Assembly (NCBI GenBank): GCA_964387325.1
Contig: CAYLYE010000001.1
Span: forward strand, 62,001-126,000
DNA length: 64,000 nt
Direction of reading: 5' to 3'
Source of the DNA: CAZZBK01 sp964387325
GTDB taxonomy: Bacteria; Planctomycetota; Planctomycetia; Pirellulales; PNKZ01
A program made the translations under genes and the position numbers. This document shows positions 28,493-37,764 of the stretch, one piece after another (the first letter of the stretch is position 1; each line of letters opens with the position of its first letter). Below the pieces are notes generated by a model. That model worked only from the letters and a program-made list of their open reading frames with translations, made no database searches and was not told the DNA's origin.

Positions 28493-28613
28493 CATGCGCC
28501 TCATCGAGCAACTCGCTCGATCAGTGTGATTCCCTGTAGACCGCGCTGCTCAAGCCTCCTTAAACTGAGGGCATCTTGGCGACAAAGCTGATATGTGTTC
28601 GGCCCGAGACACC

Positions 28614-28952
28614 ATGCCCATTCCCGATGCTGAACGTGCGACAGTAAACCGTGAGAAGGTTTGCGACTATCTGTTGAATCTTGACCATCCTGATGGTGGC
28701 TCAAAGGCAATTTGGTTTTGTGCCTTGGGCTACCATCAAGTCGAATGGGAGACGCTTGCCCGGGATTTGCTAGAAATCGCCAAGACATGTAGGCAATTCA
28801 AGACAGAACACTCACCGCACGGTGTAAAATATATTGCAGAAGGGACAATTACTCGACCCAATAAGCGACCTGTTCGCGTGTTAACCGTTTGGATCGTCGA
28901 GCAAGATAGTCCGCCGCGTTTGGTTGCCACCTATCCGGATGTTTCGCCATGA
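28614..28952 (+). CDS. DUF6883 family protein
   Basis: 112 residues from the ATG at 28614; a start seven codons earlier is possible. The pattern PDAERATVNREKVCDYLLNL, then HPDGGSKAIWFCALGYH, matches DUF6883, small proteins found beside DUF4926 genes and inside polymorphic-toxin regions. The C-terminal half (GVKYIAEGTITRPN, VLTVWIVEQDSPPRLVATYP) gives the expected beta strands. It overlaps the DUF4926 gene by four bases (ATGA), so the two are co-translated. Biochemical role unknown; a toxin-antitoxin-like module is an inference from the recurrent pairing. Confidence 0.75.
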   Translation: MPIPDAERATVNREKVCDYLLNLDHPDGGSKAIWFCALGYHQVEWETLARDLLEIAKTCRQFKTEHSPHGVKYIAEGTITRPNKRPVRVLTVWIVEQDSPPRLVATYPDVSP

Positions 28953-29173
28953 TTGCTGAACACTCACTCGTCGTACTCGATTGCGATCCTCACCACGACA
29001 AACTCAATCGAGGCGACGTTGGCACCGTCGTTCATGTGTACCAAGACGGCTTGGCGTATGAGGTCGAGTTTGTGGATGGTGGTGGAGCCACGGTTGCCCT
29101 GCTCACCGTGAAAGCTCAAGACGTGCGACGAATCATGCCTGGCGAATTACTCCACGCCCGACGGACCGCATAA
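28949..29173 (+). CDS. DUF4926 family protein
   Basis: 74 residues. The DUF4926 signature is clear: LVVLDCDPHHDKLNRGDVGT, VVHVYQDGLAYEVEFVDGG and ATVALLTVKAQDVR. These are small SH3-like beta barrels. The start codon overlaps the DUF6883 stop, so dosage is tied to it. No enzymatic residues are evident; it would be the immunity or antitoxin-like half if the pair is a toxin-antitoxin module. Confidence 0.8.
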   Translation: MIAEHSLVVLDCDPHHDKLNRGDVGTVVHVYQDGLAYEVEFVDGGGATVALLTVKAQDVRRIMPGELLHARRTA

Positions 29174-29243
29174 TACGCTCTCAGTCTGTGATCACCGCGA
29201 GAGGTCACTTTCTCCGTTTTACGCCGACGACTAAACTGAGAGC

Positions 29244-30014
29244 ATGAACGCACCTGATCTCGAATCGCTCGCGCGGCAATTACTTGGCGGAGAACTCTCG
29301 CTGCCCGAGTTTATCGGCCGCCTCAAGTCACCCAGCGTCGCCGACGTCGGCGAGGCGCAGGTCGATCTCGATCGCCGCAGTCGTTGCGGCTTTCCAGAGG
29401 TCGTCTACGGGGCGGGTAAATCACTCACCGCCCTCGAAAAAGTCTTTGCCGTTCTGCTCGCGCGCGGCGAGAACGTACTGGCCACTCGCATTAGCGCCGA
29501 GCAGGCTGCGGCCCTGGCCGAGAAATTTCCGCTCGGGCGATACAACCCCATCGGCCGCACGTATCGCATTTCGCTCAACGACTCGGCCACGAAACCGATC
29601 GGCCGCGTGGCCATTGTCACGGCGGGGACCAGCGATCGCCCCGTGGCCGAAGAGGCCCGCGAAACCGCCGAATGGCTCGGGCTCGAGGTCCGCATGCTCA
29701 ATGATGTCGGAGTCGCCGGGCCACAACGTTTGCTCGCGCGGCTCGATGAGTTGGCCGGGGTTGATGCCGTCGTGGTCATCGCCGGCATGGAAGGGGCGCT
29801 GCCGAGTGTCGTCGCCGGCTATGTCGACTGCCCCGTGATCGGTGTTCCCACGAGCGTCGGCTACGGCGCGAGTTTTGGCGGTCTGTCGGCTTTGCTGAGT
29901 ATGCTCAATAGCTGCGCGTCGAACGTCGCGGTCGTCAACATCGACGCCGGTTTCAAGGGCGCGTACTTGGCCGGGGTCATCGCCCGCGGCCGCCAACGAA
30001 AGCCGCTTCCATGA
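29244..30014 (+). CDS. larB: Nickel-pincer cofactor biosynthesis protein LarB
   Basis: 256 residues. LarB carboxylates and hydrolyses nicotinic acid adenine dinucleotide to the dicarboxylate precursor of the nickel-pincer nucleotide used by lactate racemase-type enzymes. The family N-terminus (DLDRRSRCGFPEVVYGAGK) is followed by a PurE-like domain: VAIVTAGTSDRPVAEEA, VVVIAGMEGALPSVVAG, PVIGVPTSVGYGASFGG and NSCASNVAVVNID. The stop overlaps nnrD by four bases. larC and larE are not in the window, so the complete pathway must lie elsewhere or be absent. Confidence 0.93.
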   Translation: MNAPDLESLARQLLGGELSLPEFIGRLKSPSVADVGEAQVDLDRRSRCGFPEVVYGAGKSLTALEKVFAVLLARGENVLATRISAEQAAALAEKFPLGRYNPIGRTYRISLNDSATKPIGRVAIVTAGTSDRPVAEEARETAEWLGLEVRMLNDVGVAGPQRLLARLDELAGVDAVVVIAGMEGALPSVVAGYVDCPVIGVPTSVGYGASFGGLSALLSMLNSCASNVAVVNIDAGFKGAYLAGVIARGRQRKPLP

Positions 30015-30865
30015 GCAACGCGCCGCTCCCGCGACGACCTGAGCGCAAGTCCGATAGTCATAAAGGGGACTATGGTCGGGTGCTGCTCATTGGCGGCTCG
30101 CAAGGCATGGCCGGGGCGATCGCATTGGCCGGCATAGCCTGCCTGCGCAGCGGCGCGGGACTGGTTCACCTCGCCGTCCCTCGCGCGATACAAACGACCG
30201 TCGCGCAATTCGAGCCCGCCTACATGACCCACGGTCTGAGCGACGACCTGCACGGGCGTTTTTCGCAGCGCGCACTCGCTCGGTTGCGGCCGCTCGTCGA
30301 GTCAGCCGATGTCGTCGCGCTCGGGCCGGGTATCGGCCGCTCGGTCGACGTACAGCGGCTCGTCGTCGAGTTGTATTCGAGCGTCTCTCGGCCACTGGTC
30401 GTCGATGCCGACGCGCTCTACGCCCTGGGCCGACACCGTGCGGCGTTGCTCGATGCGCCTGCCGCGCGCATCTTCACTCCGCATCCCGGCGAGTTTCGCC
30501 GGCTCGTGTGGTGTGCTCCAGAAGCCTCGCGCGAACAACTCGAGGCGACCGCGATCGATTGGGCCGCACAGACCGGTACGGTGCTCGTGCTCAAAGGGCA
30601 TCGCTCGCTCATCACCGACGGCGCACGTCATGAGCACAACACGACCGGCAACTCGGGCTTGGCCAAGGGAGGCAGCGGCGACGTACTCACCGGCATCATT
30701 GCCGCGCTGTTGGCACAAGGGCTCGCGCCGTTCGAGGCCGCCCGGCTCGCGTGTCATGTTCACGGCCGCGCCGGCGATTGGGCTGCCGAGTCGCTCGGAC
30801 AAATCGCCATGACGGCCGGCGACCTACCACGTTTTTTGTCCGCCGCTTTCAACGAGCTGGCATGA
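30011..30865 (+). CDS. nnrD: ADP-dependent NAD(P)H-hydrate dehydratase
   Basis: 284 residues, translationally coupled to larB by an ATGA overlap. It repairs hydrated NAD(P)H in the cytoplasm. Ribokinase-like family motifs are present: HKGDYGRVLLIGGSQGMAGA, VVALGPGIGRS, LVVDADALYALG, FTPHPGEFRRL, VLVLKGHRSLI and NTTGNSGLAKGGSGDVLTGI, the last carrying the anion hole and catalytic Asp. The epimerase domain often fused in NnrE/NnrD proteins is missing, so this is the dehydratase-only form. Confidence 0.92.
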   Translation: MSNAPLPRRPERKSDSHKGDYGRVLLIGGSQGMAGAIALAGIACLRSGAGLVHLAVPRAIQTTVAQFEPAYMTHGLSDDLHGRFSQRALARLRPLVESADVVALGPGIGRSVDVQRLVVELYSSVSRPLVVDADALYALGRHRAALLDAPAARIFTPHPGEFRRLVWCAPEASREQLEATAIDWAAQTGTVLVLKGHRSLITDGARHEHNTTGNSGLAKGGSGDVLTGIIAALLAQGLAPFEAARLACHVHGRAGDWAAESLGQIAMTAGDLPRFLSAAFNELA

Positions 30866-30946
30866 CAACCCCTTCGCTCGGCGGGAGAAAGTCTGCGCGA
30901 AGCTCACCGATGTTAATGAGCATTGCAGTCCGCCGTGGAAAAATAT

Positions 30947-32302
30947 CTACGGACGATGGCGGGGCAGTTCGCTCTTGAAGTCGCCGAGGCTGTTCCAGTA
31001 GAGCCGTCGGTCGAGATCCACCTCCGACACCGCGACCGTGCCCCACTGCTTAGCCTGGGCGATCACGTCGCCGGTCTGATCGTACACGGCCGTGATCATC
31101 CAGTTGCGGTCCACGTCGGTGTACGTGCTACTGACGACGTAGACATGATTCTCGCACGCCCGGGCTGCTGCCAGCCGCGGATTGCAACCCCAGACGGGCC
31201 AGGCGATCACCTCGGCCCCACGATTGCTCAGCTCGCGTGCCGGCTCGGGAAAGAAGCCGTCGTAGCAGACCATCATGCCGACCTTTCCAAAGCGGGTCTC
31301 GAACACCGGATACTCGTGCCCCGGTGCACAGCCGCGCTCAATCTCGCCGCGCGGCAAGCAGACCTTGCGATACTTGCCCGCGATCTGACCATCGGGCCCG
31401 AGCAACACGGCGACGTTGTAAACCAAATGCTCGGCCCGTTCGAGTAACCCCACACAAATATACGTGTTGTACTGCTTCGCCAGAGCGCCGAAGAAATCCG
31501 TCGATGGGCCGGGCATTGACTCGGCACAGTCAGCGTAGCTCAGGCCGGTGTTGGCGAAGGTGATCGTCTCGCCGAGCACGATCAAGTCGGCCTTTTGCCT
31601 CGCGGCTTCGGCGATGAGCGGCACGTGCTGCTCGCGATTCTCGGCCGGGGTTTTGCCGCGCGGCATGAAATGCACGGCCGCCAAGCGGACCTTGCGCCCC
31701 TCGGGGGACGCGATCGGCGTAAGTGACACGTCGCTCCAGTCGATCCGCCCGAGTGGAGCCCATTGGCCATGCAACTCGATGACCGCTTGGCGAGCGGCCA
31801 GAGGCGTGTGATAGACGTCTGACACCTCGGTCCAACCCTGGGCATCGGTCGCTTTGTCGGTCGGGTGTTCCGCCTCGGCGACGGGCTTCCAACCGATCAG
31901 ATAACCGCTCACGGCCGGGTCGTCATGCTTGACCGGTTTGCCATCGGCGTCGCGCCACAAGATCCGCACGACCGCGCTGCGGCGCGGCACCGTAACGTTC
32001 GTCGTGTGACGGTAAGCGGTGAAGCGATAGTGTTTGCCCCCCTCGATCGGCAGCGTCTTGGTCCAAAAACCGTCGAGCCCTTCGCGCTGATCGTGTATGA
32101 GCGACCACTGCCCCTGTCGTGATCGACCCGAGTGCGGTTCATAACGGAACTGAGGTCGCAACTCGTCGCGCGGCGCCGCCGGCAGCCAGCCTTGCGCCTC
32201 GGTCGGGCTCGTTGAGCTGCCCGAGTCGATCGCCGCGACGAAGGGCCGGGCAAGCACGAAGGTCGCGATCAGAAACAGCGTAGCCAGGATAAGACGCTTC
32301 AT
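30947..32302 (-). CDS. Exported carbon-nitrogen hydrolase (nitrilase superfamily) with N-terminal accessory domain
   Basis: 451 residues. A signal peptide (LILATLFLIATFVLARPF) is followed by a ~170-residue domain with GGKHYRFTAYRHT and VIELHGQWAPLGRIDWSDV, resembling a carbohydrate-binding-like jelly roll. The C-terminal ~270 residues are the nitrilase fold with the Glu-Lys-Cys triad in VLGETITF, YRKVCLPRGE and MMVCYDGFFPE. It would hydrolyse an amide or nitrile outside the cytoplasm; the substrate is unknown. It is a single minus-strand gene, divided from the efflux operon by repeat R1. Confidence 0.85.
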   Translation of the reverse strand: MKRLILATLFLIATFVLARPFVAAIDSGSSTSPTEAQGWLPAAPRDELRPQFRYEPHSGRSRQGQWSLIHDQREGLDGFWTKTLPIEGGKHYRFTAYRHTTNVTVPRRSAVVRILWRDADGKPVKHDDPAVSGYLIGWKPVAEAEHPTDKATDAQGWTEVSDVYHTPLAARQAVIELHGQWAPLGRIDWSDVSLTPIASPEGRKVRLAAVHFMPRGKTPAENREQHVPLIAEAARQKADLIVLGETITFANTGLSYADCAESMPGPSTDFFGALAKQYNTYICVGLLERAEHLVYNVAVLLGPDGQIAGKYRKVCLPRGEIERGCAPGHEYPVFETRFGKVGMMVCYDGFFPEPARELSNRGAEVIAWPVWGCNPRLAAARACENHVYVVSSTYTDVDRNWMITAVYDQTGDVIAQAKQWGTVAVSEVDLDRRLYWNSLGDFKSELPRHRP

Positions 32303-32335
32303 CGGATCAACCTCCTGAAAACGACGAGCAGAGCT

Positions 32336-32436
32336 ATTGATCCTCAGATAATGAACTTAACAGGCCGAGCAACGCGAGGACGGTATTTACGGACTCCCGC
32401 TGGTCGTCCTGTCAACTTCATTTCCTGAACCTCAAT
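32336..32436. repeat. ~100-bp imperfect palindrome R1, right after the efflux operon
   Basis: 101 bases beginning ATTGATCCTCAG and ending CTGAACCTCAAT, the two ends being imperfect inverted copies. TGAACTTAACAGG and CCTGTCAACTTCA pair further in, and AGGACG and CGTCCT form the core stem. It is ~85% identical by eye, in the same orientation, to R2 at 37765-37866. Left-half similarity continues at 55294. Confidence 0.85.
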
Positions 32437-32497
32437 CACCGGCCATTTTACCTTGGCGAAGGACCAGAAGAAACCGTTGAGCTGCGTGGCGCAACGG

Positions 32498-33010
32498 TCA
32501 TTTCTTCTCATCACCATGAGCATGCGGCGCGAGTGTGCCCACGAAGGCTTTGCCGTTGATTTCAAGGTTGATACGACCGGTCATGGTCTTGTCGTCGAGC
32601 GCCTCGCACAGCGCCTCGCTGACCAGCGTGAAGCAGGAGGACAGAGGGGCCGGATCTTTCGGGTCGGGCTTAGCACTCAAGCGAAATTGCTTTGGCTTGC
32701 CGGCAACAACCAAATTCACCACGAGCTCTTTGGCCTCGATTGGCACGGTCAGCTTGGCGGTCGAATCGAGGACATAGACGGTCATGGTGTGCGTCGCGTC
32801 GTCGTGTAGCAACTCGGCGTGATACTCTTCTTTGCCCAACTCGATCAGCTCGCCGTGATGCGGGCCTTCGCTCGGATGGTCATGCTCGGCATGCTGGGTG
32901 GCCGCCGTGGGCGCTGAGGTCGGAGTGGCTTTGTTGCCATCGCAACCCGTGAGGATCATGCAGGCGAACGAGACAGAAAACAAGACAATACCAAGAACGC
33001 AGCAACGCAT
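32498..33010 (-). CDS. His-rich lipoprotein of the metal-efflux operon
   Basis: 170 residues with a lipoprotein signal ending LTGC. A His-rich segment (HAEHDHPSEGPHHGELI) suggests divalent-metal binding, followed by a beta-rich domain (YHAELLHDDATHTMTVYVLDS) and a His-containing C-terminus (APHAHGDEKK). This type of small periplasmic protein commonly accompanies CusA/CzcA operons in planctomycetes and may deliver metal to the pump. It is the last gene of the operon, 53 bases after the RND transporter. No enzymatic motif is seen. Confidence 0.7.
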   Translation of the reverse strand: MRCCVLGIVLFSVSFACMILTGCDGNKATPTSAPTAATQHAEHDHPSEGPHHGELIELGKEEYHAELLHDDATHTMTVYVLDSTAKLTVPIEAKELVVNLVVAGKPKQFRLSAKPDPKDPAPLSSCFTLVSEALCEALDDKTMTGRINLEINGKAFVGTLAPHAHGDEKK

Positions 33011-33063
33011 GGATTAGCTCTTTCTTTCAAATGCAGATTTGGACATCAACCGAGGAGACGCGA

Positions 33064-36000
33064 TTAGGAATGGATATTCGTGGAATGTGAGTGCTCGTCC
33101 GATAATTCATCATGCTCCGAGGCGATCCGTTGCCGCTCAGCCTGATTACGGCCAAAGCACCAGAACAAGGCCGGATGCACGAAGAAGTCGAGCAATGTGG
33201 AACTGACGAGGCCGCCCAAGATGACGGTCGCCACCGGATACAAGATCTCTTTGCCGGGTTCACCCGCGGCGAGCACCAACGGGATCAGCGCGATACCAGC
33301 CGTGAGCGCGGTCATGAGCATCGGTGCGAGTCGCTCCTGGCCAGCTCGCTCGACCATCGCGGGGGTGAATGCCTCGCCTTCGTGACGGACCAGATGCAGA
33401 TAATGGGCGATGAGTAGAATGCCGTTGCGCGAGGCGATGCCCGACAACGAGATAAAGCCCACCATGCTGGCAACGGTCAGCGATTGCTTGGTGAGCACCA
33501 GTGCCGCGACGGCGCCGATCGCGGCCATCGGCAGTGCCGCGAGCACTTGCAGCGCCAGGTTGACCGATCGAAAAAGCGTATACAAAGCCAGGAACATGCC
33601 GACGAGCGACACCAGACTCAGCAGGCCAATCAAGCGTGTCGCCTGACGCTGACTCTCGAATTGGCCACCGTATTCGAGAAAATATCCGCTGGGGAGCGAG
33701 GCCTGGATGGGCTCGAGTTGCTTTTGGATATCGAGCACGACGCCATTCAAGTCGCGGCCGGCCGTGTTGCATTGAATGATGATCCGCCGCCGGACATTTT
33801 CGCGATTGATCGTGTTCGGTCCGCTCGCTTGAGTCAGCTCGGCCACGGTTTCGAGCGGGACACGACCGCCCGAAGCAAGGTTGATCGACAACCGCCGCAA
33901 GGTGTCTAAGTTGACGCGGTATGGATCGTCGAGCTTGACGACCAGATCGAATTTGCGTTCGCCTTGTACGATCTCGGACACGGTGCGACCGTTCATGGCC
34001 GTGGTGATGAATTCGTTCACCTCGTCGGCCGTGAGTCCATACTCCATCAGCTTGTGTCGTTTTAGTTGGATTTGTAGTTGAGGGATTTCGACCTGCTGCT
34101 CGACCATCAGGTCTTTGACGCCGCGGACAGCGGCGATGGCCGCTTTCATTTTCTCGGCCGTTCGCCGGAGCACGTCGAGATCGTCGCCGAAGAGCTTGAT
34201 ACCGACTTGCGCCTTGACGCCTGAGAGCATATGCGAGATGAGATGTTGCAACGGCTGCTCGGCCGCGATGACCACGCCCGGCACTTGGGTCAATTCTTCG
34301 CGCAGCTGTTCCAGCAACTGTTCGCGCGTTTGGCCCGAGTGGGGATCGAAGCTGATGATGATTTCCGAGGTGTTCACCCCCTCGGCGTGCTCGTCGAGTT
34401 CGGCGCGACCCGTGCGACGACCGAAGTTGAGTACCCCTTTCACCGCCTTGATCCGCTGGTCGACCAGCGCGGCAATCTGATTAGAGGTTTCGAGCGAAGT
34501 GCCCGGCGGCAACAGGGCATTGATCTGCACGCTCCCTTCGTTGAACGGCGGCAGGAAGTCGCGGCCCAGTTGTGTAACCATCAGCACACTTGCCAGCACG
34601 GCAATAGCCACGGCCCCGAGGATCGGCGCGGGGTGGCGAACACTGATCCGGATCGCATAGCCCGCGAGTTGCTTGAGTCTCCGCAACAGCCAGCCATCTT
34701 CGTCGTGTTGCATGAACTTCGCGCGCGGTAGCAGCCAGTACGACAGCACGGGGGTCACCGTGAGCGACACGACCAACGAAGCCAGGATCGAGACGATGTA
34801 CGCGATGCCCAGCGGGGTGAACAGTTTGCCTTCGATTCCTTCCAAGGCAAAGAGCGGCACGAATACCAAGACCACGAGGATCGTGCTGAAGACGATCGAG
34901 TTGCGGACCTCGCAACTGGCTTCGTAAACGACTCGCAACGGCGATTTTGGCACACTCCGATGCCGATTCTCGCGCAGCCGCCTAAAGATGTTCTCGACGT
35001 CGACAATCGCATCGTCGACCAATTCACCAATGGCGATAGCCAAGCCGCCGAGTGTCATCGTGTTGATCGACATGCCCAGCCATTTGAACACCAACGCGGT
35101 TACGACGATCGACAAGGGGATGGCCGTGAGGGTGATGAACGTCGTGCGAAAGTTGAGCAAGAACAGGAATAGCACGATCACGACCAAAACACCTCCGTCG
35201 CGTAGCGCTTCGATGACGTTTTTGATGCTCAGATCGATGAACGTTTTTTGCTGATAGATTTGTGAATTGATACGCAGGTCGGCAGGGAGCGCGGGGCGCA
35301 ACTCGTCGAGGGCGCGCGTAATGTCGTCGGTTAGGCGCCGTGTGTCGGCGCCGGGTTGTTTCGAGATCACCATCATCACGGCGCTCAGGCCATTGATCGC
35401 GGCATCGCCGCGTTTGACTTGCGCCGCTTCGACCACGCGCGCCACTTGACCGAGCACGACCGGTCGCTCGCCACTGGCTTTGACCACGACGCTGTGTAAG
35501 TCGGCGAGCGATTGGATTCGCCCCAATGATCGCACCAGCAGTTCGTTGCCCCCTTGGTTGAGATATCCGCCCGTGGCATTCGAGTTGCTGGCCTGTACGG
35601 CGGCTTCGACATCGGCCAAGGTGACGCCGTAGTTCAACAGCAGATGAGGGTCGACGAGCACCTGAAACTGTTTGCGGCCGCCCCCCATGGTCACCACCTG
35701 TGCCACGCCGGGGATGGTCAGCAACCGCTGCCGCACGACCCAATCGGCGAGGGTGCGCACATCGAGCGGCGACGTTGCACCGTTCTCGCTGTAGATCCCG
35801 ATGTGAACCACTTGCCCCATGATCGATGAGATGGGTGCCAACTGCGGCCGTACCCCTTGCGGCATACGATCGAGCGCGAGGGCAATTTTCTCGGCCACGA
35901 TTTGCCGATCGATGTAGATATCGGTACCCCAGGCGAATTCGACATAGATGACCGATAGCCCCACCCCCGACGAGCTGCGAACCGTTTGCACTCCGGTGGC

Positions 36001-36225
36001 ACCGTTGAGCACGGACTCCAGCGGAAACGTAATCAGCGTCTCGACTTCTTCCGGAGCCAGGCCAGGGGCTTCGGTCAAGATCGTGACCCGGGGCCGATTC
36101 AAATCCGGAAACACGTCGATGGGCAACCCATACAACACATAGCTGCCGTAGACGAGCGCCACGAGCGCCGCCACGAGCGTGAGCAGTCGATAACGAAGGG
36201 CCAACTTGATAACGGCGTTGAGCAT
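33064..36225 (-). CDS. Heavy-metal efflux RND transporter, CusA/CzcA family
   Basis: 1053 residues from the ATG at 36225. It is the inner-membrane proton-driven pump that moves metal cations from periplasm or cytoplasm to the outer-membrane exit duct. Twelve-TM RND architecture is indicated by PIDVFPDLNRPRVTILTEAPG, GELVDDAIVDVENIFRRLREN, the duplicated hydrophobic blocks and FISLSGIASRNGILLIAHY. The Asp/Glu-rich TM4 motif GELVDDAIVDVE is typical of the heavy-metal branch (HME). The C-terminus is His-rich (DELSDEHSHSTNIHS). The ion cannot be assigned safely; Zn/Co/Cd (Czc) and Cu/Ag (Cus) types both remain possible. Confidence 0.95.
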   Translation of the reverse strand: MLNAVIKLALRYRLLTLVAALVALVYGSYVLYGLPIDVFPDLNRPRVTILTEAPGLAPEEVETLITFPLESVLNGATGVQTVRSSSGVGLSVIYVEFAWGTDIYIDRQIVAEKIALALDRMPQGVRPQLAPISSIMGQVVHIGIYSENGATSPLDVRTLADWVVRQRLLTIPGVAQVVTMGGGRKQFQVLVDPHLLLNYGVTLADVEAAVQASNSNATGGYLNQGGNELLVRSLGRIQSLADLHSVVVKASGERPVVLGQVARVVEAAQVKRGDAAINGLSAVMMVISKQPGADTRRLTDDITRALDELRPALPADLRINSQIYQQKTFIDLSIKNVIEALRDGGVLVVIVLFLFLLNFRTTFITLTAIPLSIVVTALVFKWLGMSINTMTLGGLAIAIGELVDDAIVDVENIFRRLRENRHRSVPKSPLRVVYEASCEVRNSIVFSTILVVLVFVPLFALEGIEGKLFTPLGIAYIVSILASLVVSLTVTPVLSYWLLPRAKFMQHDEDGWLLRRLKQLAGYAIRISVRHPAPILGAVAIAVLASVLMVTQLGRDFLPPFNEGSVQINALLPPGTSLETSNQIAALVDQRIKAVKGVLNFGRRTGRAELDEHAEGVNTSEIIISFDPHSGQTREQLLEQLREELTQVPGVVIAAEQPLQHLISHMLSGVKAQVGIKLFGDDLDVLRRTAEKMKAAIAAVRGVKDLMVEQQVEIPQLQIQLKRHKLMEYGLTADEVNEFITTAMNGRTVSEIVQGERKFDLVVKLDDPYRVNLDTLRRLSINLASGGRVPLETVAELTQASGPNTINRENVRRRIIIQCNTAGRDLNGVVLDIQKQLEPIQASLPSGYFLEYGGQFESQRQATRLIGLLSLVSLVGMFLALYTLFRSVNLALQVLAALPMAAIGAVAALVLTKQSLTVASMVGFISLSGIASRNGILLIAHYLHLVRHEGEAFTPAMVERAGQERLAPMLMTALTAGIALIPLVLAAGEPGKEILYPVATVILGGLVSSTLLDFFVHPALFWCFGRNQAERQRIASEHDELSDEHSHSTNIHS

Positions 36226-36289
36226 GAAGACTCGTGGCAAAATGAGCGATGAGGCTTGGATCCGGTGTCGGAATCGGTCGTCGTGTGCG

Positions 36290-37711
36290 CTAGTGGTTAT
36301 GGCCTGCGTGCGGATCGACTCCGCCGCCGGCTTTGTTTTTCAAGGCCAACTGCAATTGCTGTGCGGCTGACAGTGCGATGCGTTCGCCGGGAAAGATCGA
36401 GCCATCGTTGGCGATGACCACCGACTGGGGATCACGGTACTCGACACGCACGGCTTGTCGATCGAAGCGTGCGCCGTTGGCGCGAAATACATAGTTCTCG
36501 ACGCCCTCTTGAGCCACGGCGTCGGTGGGTAACACGATGCGCTCGGTCCAGCGTTCGACCGGCACGCGCAGCTGCATCCGCTGACCCGGTTTGTACCGCC
36601 ACTCGACGAATCGCTGGCTCCCTGTGTCGCGCGTATCGCGCACGGTCTGATTCGGCAAGATGACGTAAAAATGCAATGCGCGTGAACTCAGGTCGACGCG
36701 ATTGGCTACGTACGCCATATGCAGGTCGCCGATCTGGTTCGCCGCCGAGACCTTGCCTTCAAGGATCGCCGTGACCATCGTATCGTCGGCGACGGCTTGC
36801 GTAATATGCGGCGCGTCTTGCTCGAAGGCCTCGCCTTCGATGAGCAACTCACGATGGTCGGTCAACACGGCCAGCGTGTCTCCGACAGTTACGTGTTGAC
36901 CATGCTCGACCTTGAGCTCCTGGACTTGCAGGATGACTTCATCCGTGGACACCGGCGTCGGGTTGGCTTTGCTCGGCGCGCGGACGGTGATGGTGCTCAG
37001 CAGCGTCCGCGTTTTCAGGATACTTTCGACCTGGGGCTCGGTTAGCCCATGCAGCAATAACGCTTGCCGTTGGGCGCGGTGTACGGCCTCTTGCTTCTGT
37101 TGCTCGTATTTGCGTTCCAGAACGGTCTTCATAGCAATAACCCCTTCGGAGATGCTTTCGAGCCGGGCAATTTCGCGTCGCACCACGTCCAGTTCCTCAG
37201 TCGTGCGCAGCAAGTCGGCTTGGGCTTGCACCAACTCTTCGTGCGTGAGCCGAACCTCGAACAACGCCTGATCGGGCGAGACCGCTTCCCCTTCGGTGGG
37301 ATGTATCTTGGTCACGTAACCGGTCATCGGCGCGATGATGTCGATTTTCGAGCGACCGCGCCGTTCGACAACAATACCCGGCACGCTGATCGTGCGATCA
37401 AACGCTGAGAGCGCCACGGGCCCTTCACGCAACCCAATACTGTCGCGTGCTTGATTGCTTAACTCCAGCGAGTGCTCCTCGGCGTGGCTGGCATGCGCAT
37501 GGTCGTGACCGACGTGAGCTGGAGATGATGCTGCCGTGGGAGTGACGTGGCCGCTGGCGCTCTTGCCAAGTGCCAGCAGCAGTTGCTCACGCACTGCGGG
37601 CAGCGACCAGCCACACGCGGCAATCAGTACGATTCCAACGACCCAGCCGAAAGGTCCTCGCGAAGGACGACGGACGGTCGATGGCGGTGTGAGTGGAGTT
37701 ACGCTAGACAT
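36290..37711 (-). CDS. RND efflux periplasmic adaptor (CusB/CzcB)
   Basis: 473 residues from the ATG at 37711 (AGGTG upstream). An N-terminal membrane anchor (FGWVVGIVLIAACGWSL) is followed by a His-rich stretch (HVGHDHAHASHAEEHS), a lipoyl/barrel-sandwich segment (ISVPGIVVERRGRSKIDIIAP, MTGYVTKIHPTEGEAVSPDQ), an alpha-hairpin coiled coil (~160-250) and a beta-barrel/membrane-proximal domain (RMQLRVPVERWTERIVLPTDA). It bridges the CzcA pump and an outer-membrane channel. No TolC-type channel gene is present in this operon, which is unusual. Confidence 0.9.
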   Translation of the reverse strand: MSSVTPLTPPSTVRRPSRGPFGWVVGIVLIAACGWSLPAVREQLLLALGKSASGHVTPTAASSPAHVGHDHAHASHAEEHSLELSNQARDSIGLREGPVALSAFDRTISVPGIVVERRGRSKIDIIAPMTGYVTKIHPTEGEAVSPDQALFEVRLTHEELVQAQADLLRTTEELDVVRREIARLESISEGVIAMKTVLERKYEQQKQEAVHRAQRQALLLHGLTEPQVESILKTRTLLSTITVRAPSKANPTPVSTDEVILQVQELKVEHGQHVTVGDTLAVLTDHRELLIEGEAFEQDAPHITQAVADDTMVTAILEGKVSAANQIGDLHMAYVANRVDLSSRALHFYVILPNQTVRDTRDTGSQRFVEWRYKPGQRMQLRVPVERWTERIVLPTDAVAQEGVENYVFRANGARFDRQAVRVEYRDPQSVVIANDGSIFPGERIALSAAQQLQLALKNKAGGGVDPHAGHNH

Positions 37712-37764
37712 GATCGCACCTGCATGAACAAAGGCTGAAAACAACGTCTTCTCGGCGCGGAATT

